This document shows, piece after piece, positions 62,752 to 64,000 of a stretch of 64,000 nucleotides of DNA. The DNA is from Nocardia anaemiae NBRC 100462. Lineage in GTDB: Bacteria; Actinomycetota; Actinomycetes; Mycobacteriales; Mycobacteriaceae. Under the pieces are notes generated by a model. The model was given only the letters and a program-made list of their open reading frames with translations. It did not search any database and was not told the DNA's origin. Both the position numbers and the translations under genes were made by a program. Within the stretch, counting starts at the first letter, position 1, and each line of letters starts with the position of its first letter. Where the stretch lies: positions 1 through 64,000 of the forward strand of contig NZ_BDAZ01000060.1 of assembly GCF_001612725.1 (NCBI RefSeq), read 5' to 3'.

Positions 62752-63789
62752 GTGAATTCTTCCCGATTACGCGCCCTTGGAGCCGCCCTTCCGGTCGGCG
62801 AATACACCACTTCGGAAGTGTTGAGTCGGATGACGAGCGGCGGCGAGTTCGACGTCGAGCGAATTACCGGCATCGGTCATCGCCATATGGTCGACCGCAC
62901 GAACGAGGACACCCTCACGCTCGGTGCGCGGGCCGCACGGGATGCGCTGGCGAAGTCCGGTTTGGATGCCGCCGAACTGGACATCATCATTTGCGGCGGC
63001 ACCACGGTGCACGATGGATTCCATATGGTCTTCGAACCGTCGGCATCCCAGGAGATCGGCCGGCGCATCGGCGCTGTCAATGCCTCCGGCTATGACGTGG
63101 CGAATGCCTGTGGCGGCACCATGACCGGAATCTATCTGCTGGACAATCTGATTCGCGCGGGTGTGGTGCGCAATGGCATGGTCGTCACGCCCGAAGTGAT
63201 CTCGCCGGTAACCGAGGGCGCACTCGCCGAGGCCATCGATGCGCGCGATCCACAGTTCGCCGCACTCACGCTCGCGGATGCCGCGGTCGCGGTCATTCTT
63301 GACCCCGCGGTGGACGAGCAGGATGTAGTGCATTACGTCGATCTGACGACCTGCGCCGAGTACTCGCCATTGTGTATCGCCAAACCCAGCGATGCCAGCG
63401 AAAACATGATCATGTTGACCGACAATCTCACCATGCAGGCCGCACCGCGCCGGGAAACATGGGCGAAATTCCACAGCGATATCCTCGCAAAGCGCGGCAC
63501 CACATTCGCGGACGAGAAGTTCGACTTCATCGTCTTCCATCAGCTCGGTGTCGGATTCACCGAGAAGCTCGCCGAATCCGGCAGCAAGATTCACGGCACC
63601 GCGATGCCGCAGCGACTGGCAACCGTAGAAAAGTATGGCAACACCGGGGCGAGTACGCATTTCCTGGTACTGCACGACTATATTTCCCGAGGCGAGATCC
63701 CGAAGGGCGCCAAGATCTGCTTCGTGCCGACCGCCTCCGGAATGGTCTTCGGTGTCCTTTCGGCAACTATCAGCGCATTGGTGGGATGA
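62752..63789 (+). CDS. 3-oxoacyl-ACP synthase III-like enzyme (KASIII family), first of a pair
   Basis: 345 aa thiolase-fold condensing enzyme. The catalytic triad is Cys120 in VANACGGTMTG, His263 in VFHQLG and Asn297 in KYGNTGAST. The active-site motif differs from housekeeping FabH (CAG), as in specialised KASIII-like enzymes. GTG 62752 has AAAGGA 8 nt upstream. It probably joins an acyl-CoA or acyl-ACP to an extender in a secondary pathway. The next gene begins after 1 nt. Confidence 0.88.
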   Translation: MNSSRLRALGAALPVGEYTTSEVLSRMTSGGEFDVERITGIGHRHMVDRTNEDTLTLGARAARDALAKSGLDAAELDIIICGGTTVHDGFHMVFEPSASQEIGRRIGAVNASGYDVANACGGTMTGIYLLDNLIRAGVVRNGMVVTPEVISPVTEGALAEAIDARDPQFAALTLADAAVAVILDPAVDEQDVVHYVDLTTCAEYSPLCIAKPSDASENMIMLTDNLTMQAAPRRETWAKFHSDILAKRGTTFADEKFDFIVFHQLGVGFTEKLAESGSKIHGTAMPQRLATVEKYGNTGASTHFLVLHDYISRGEIPKGAKICFVPTASGMVFGVLSATISALVG

Positions 63790-63790
63790 A

Positions 63791-64000
63791 ATGACATTCA
63801 TTATTCGGCGGTCCGCCGTCAGCGCCGACCCCACCCTGGGTTCCATCGACCACGCCGTGCGGGCGGCCGGGGAGTGCCTCTCGGAGGCGGGCGTCGAGCC
63901 GAACGATATCGATGTGCTGATCAATGTCGGCGTCTACCGCGACAGCAATATCGTCGAGCCGTCCAATGCCGCCCTGATCCAGAAGGAATTGGGGATGCAC
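63791..64000 (+). CDS. Second KASIII-like enzyme, 3' end beyond window
   Basis: Only the first 70 codons are visible. MTFIIRRSAVSADPTLGSID, LSEAGVEPNDIDVLINVGVY and RDSNIVEPSNAALIQKELGM match the N-terminal half of KASIII-like proteins. The VYRDSNIVEP segment is typical of the actinobacterial FabH-like group. It starts 1 nt after the first KASIII gene, so the two are in one operon and may form a heteromer. Confidence 0.8.
   Translation, partial: MTFIIRRSAVSADPTLGSIDHAVRAAGECLSEAGVEPNDIDVLINVGVYRDSNIVEPSNAALIQKELGMH

Overview
The window is high-GC actinobacterial chromosome, most likely Nocardia or a close mycolate-producing relative. The core gene order, as I recall it, matches Mycobacterium tuberculosis Rv1420 to Rv1466: uvrC-rapZ-yvcK-whiA, gap-pgk-tpiA, secG, then pgl-opcA-zwf-tal-tkt (reverse strand), ctaB, qor, ctaA, a two-gene ABC exporter, mptB, and sufR-B-D-C-S-U plus a SufT-like gene. 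That core is interrupted by accessory blocks. I saw no tRNA, rRNA, insertion sequence or CRISPR array.

Layout. 1-727: end of a LysR regulator cut by the left edge. 773-5896: uvrC, then the overlapping rapZ-yvcK-whiA operon and a strong terminator. 6215-9243: lower glycolysis operon. 9399-13040: envelope proteins (a lipoprotein, a tandem-META lipoprotein, a Thr-rich membrane protein and an unknown partner). 13090-19382: an MFS exporter with an extra C-terminal domain, SecG, a second MFS carrier with its LysR regulator, an SDR, an epoxide-hydrolase-like enzyme and an SRPBCC protein. 19532-23048: a fused E1 alpha/beta dehydrogenase and a divergent MerR/amidohydrolase pair. 23045-29588: pentose-phosphate operon. 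29894-36243: ctaB, a TetR/quinone-oxidoreductase/FAD-monooxygenase cassette in which the oxidoreductase is frameshifted, qor, a small unknown protein, and a NarI-like protein that has lost all four heme-ligand histidines. 36486-39445: a DJ-1 family protein, an unknown protein, a D-2-hydroxyacid dehydrogenase and the decayed end of a proline iminopeptidase. 39537-44254: ctaA, ABC exporter, mptB. 44592-50988: suf operon. 51068-58053: a membrane-anchored NERD-like protein, a DUF4189 secreted protein, metNIQ with a divergent second metQ, and a 2OG-Fe(II) oxygenase. 58267-64000: an unknown protein, an XRE/MmyB regulator, a SnoaL-like protein, Ku overlapping a lycopene-cyclase-like gene, and two tandem KASIII-like genes, the second cut by the right edge.

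How the genes work together. The glycolysis and pentose-phosphate operons supply triose phosphates, NADPH and pentoses. CtaB and CtaA make heme A for cytochrome oxidase. The suf operon makes Fe-S clusters under the Fe-S sensor SufR, whose probable operator overlaps its own start codon. MptB extends the lipomannan/lipoarabinomannan core. MetNIQ imports methionine.

Two sequence-wide points stand out. At least nine genes have a TANNNT-type -10 hexamer ending 6 or 7 nt before the start codon, which points to leaderless transcripts and fixes several starts. Several genes are broken or have lost key residues: the frameshifted oxidoreductase, the iminopeptidase remnant and the heme-ligand-free NarI. 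The NarI-like gene also has two DosR/DevR-box-like dyads upstream. These, the two-gene Thr-rich membrane cassette and the KASIII pair are the best leads for undescribed biology.
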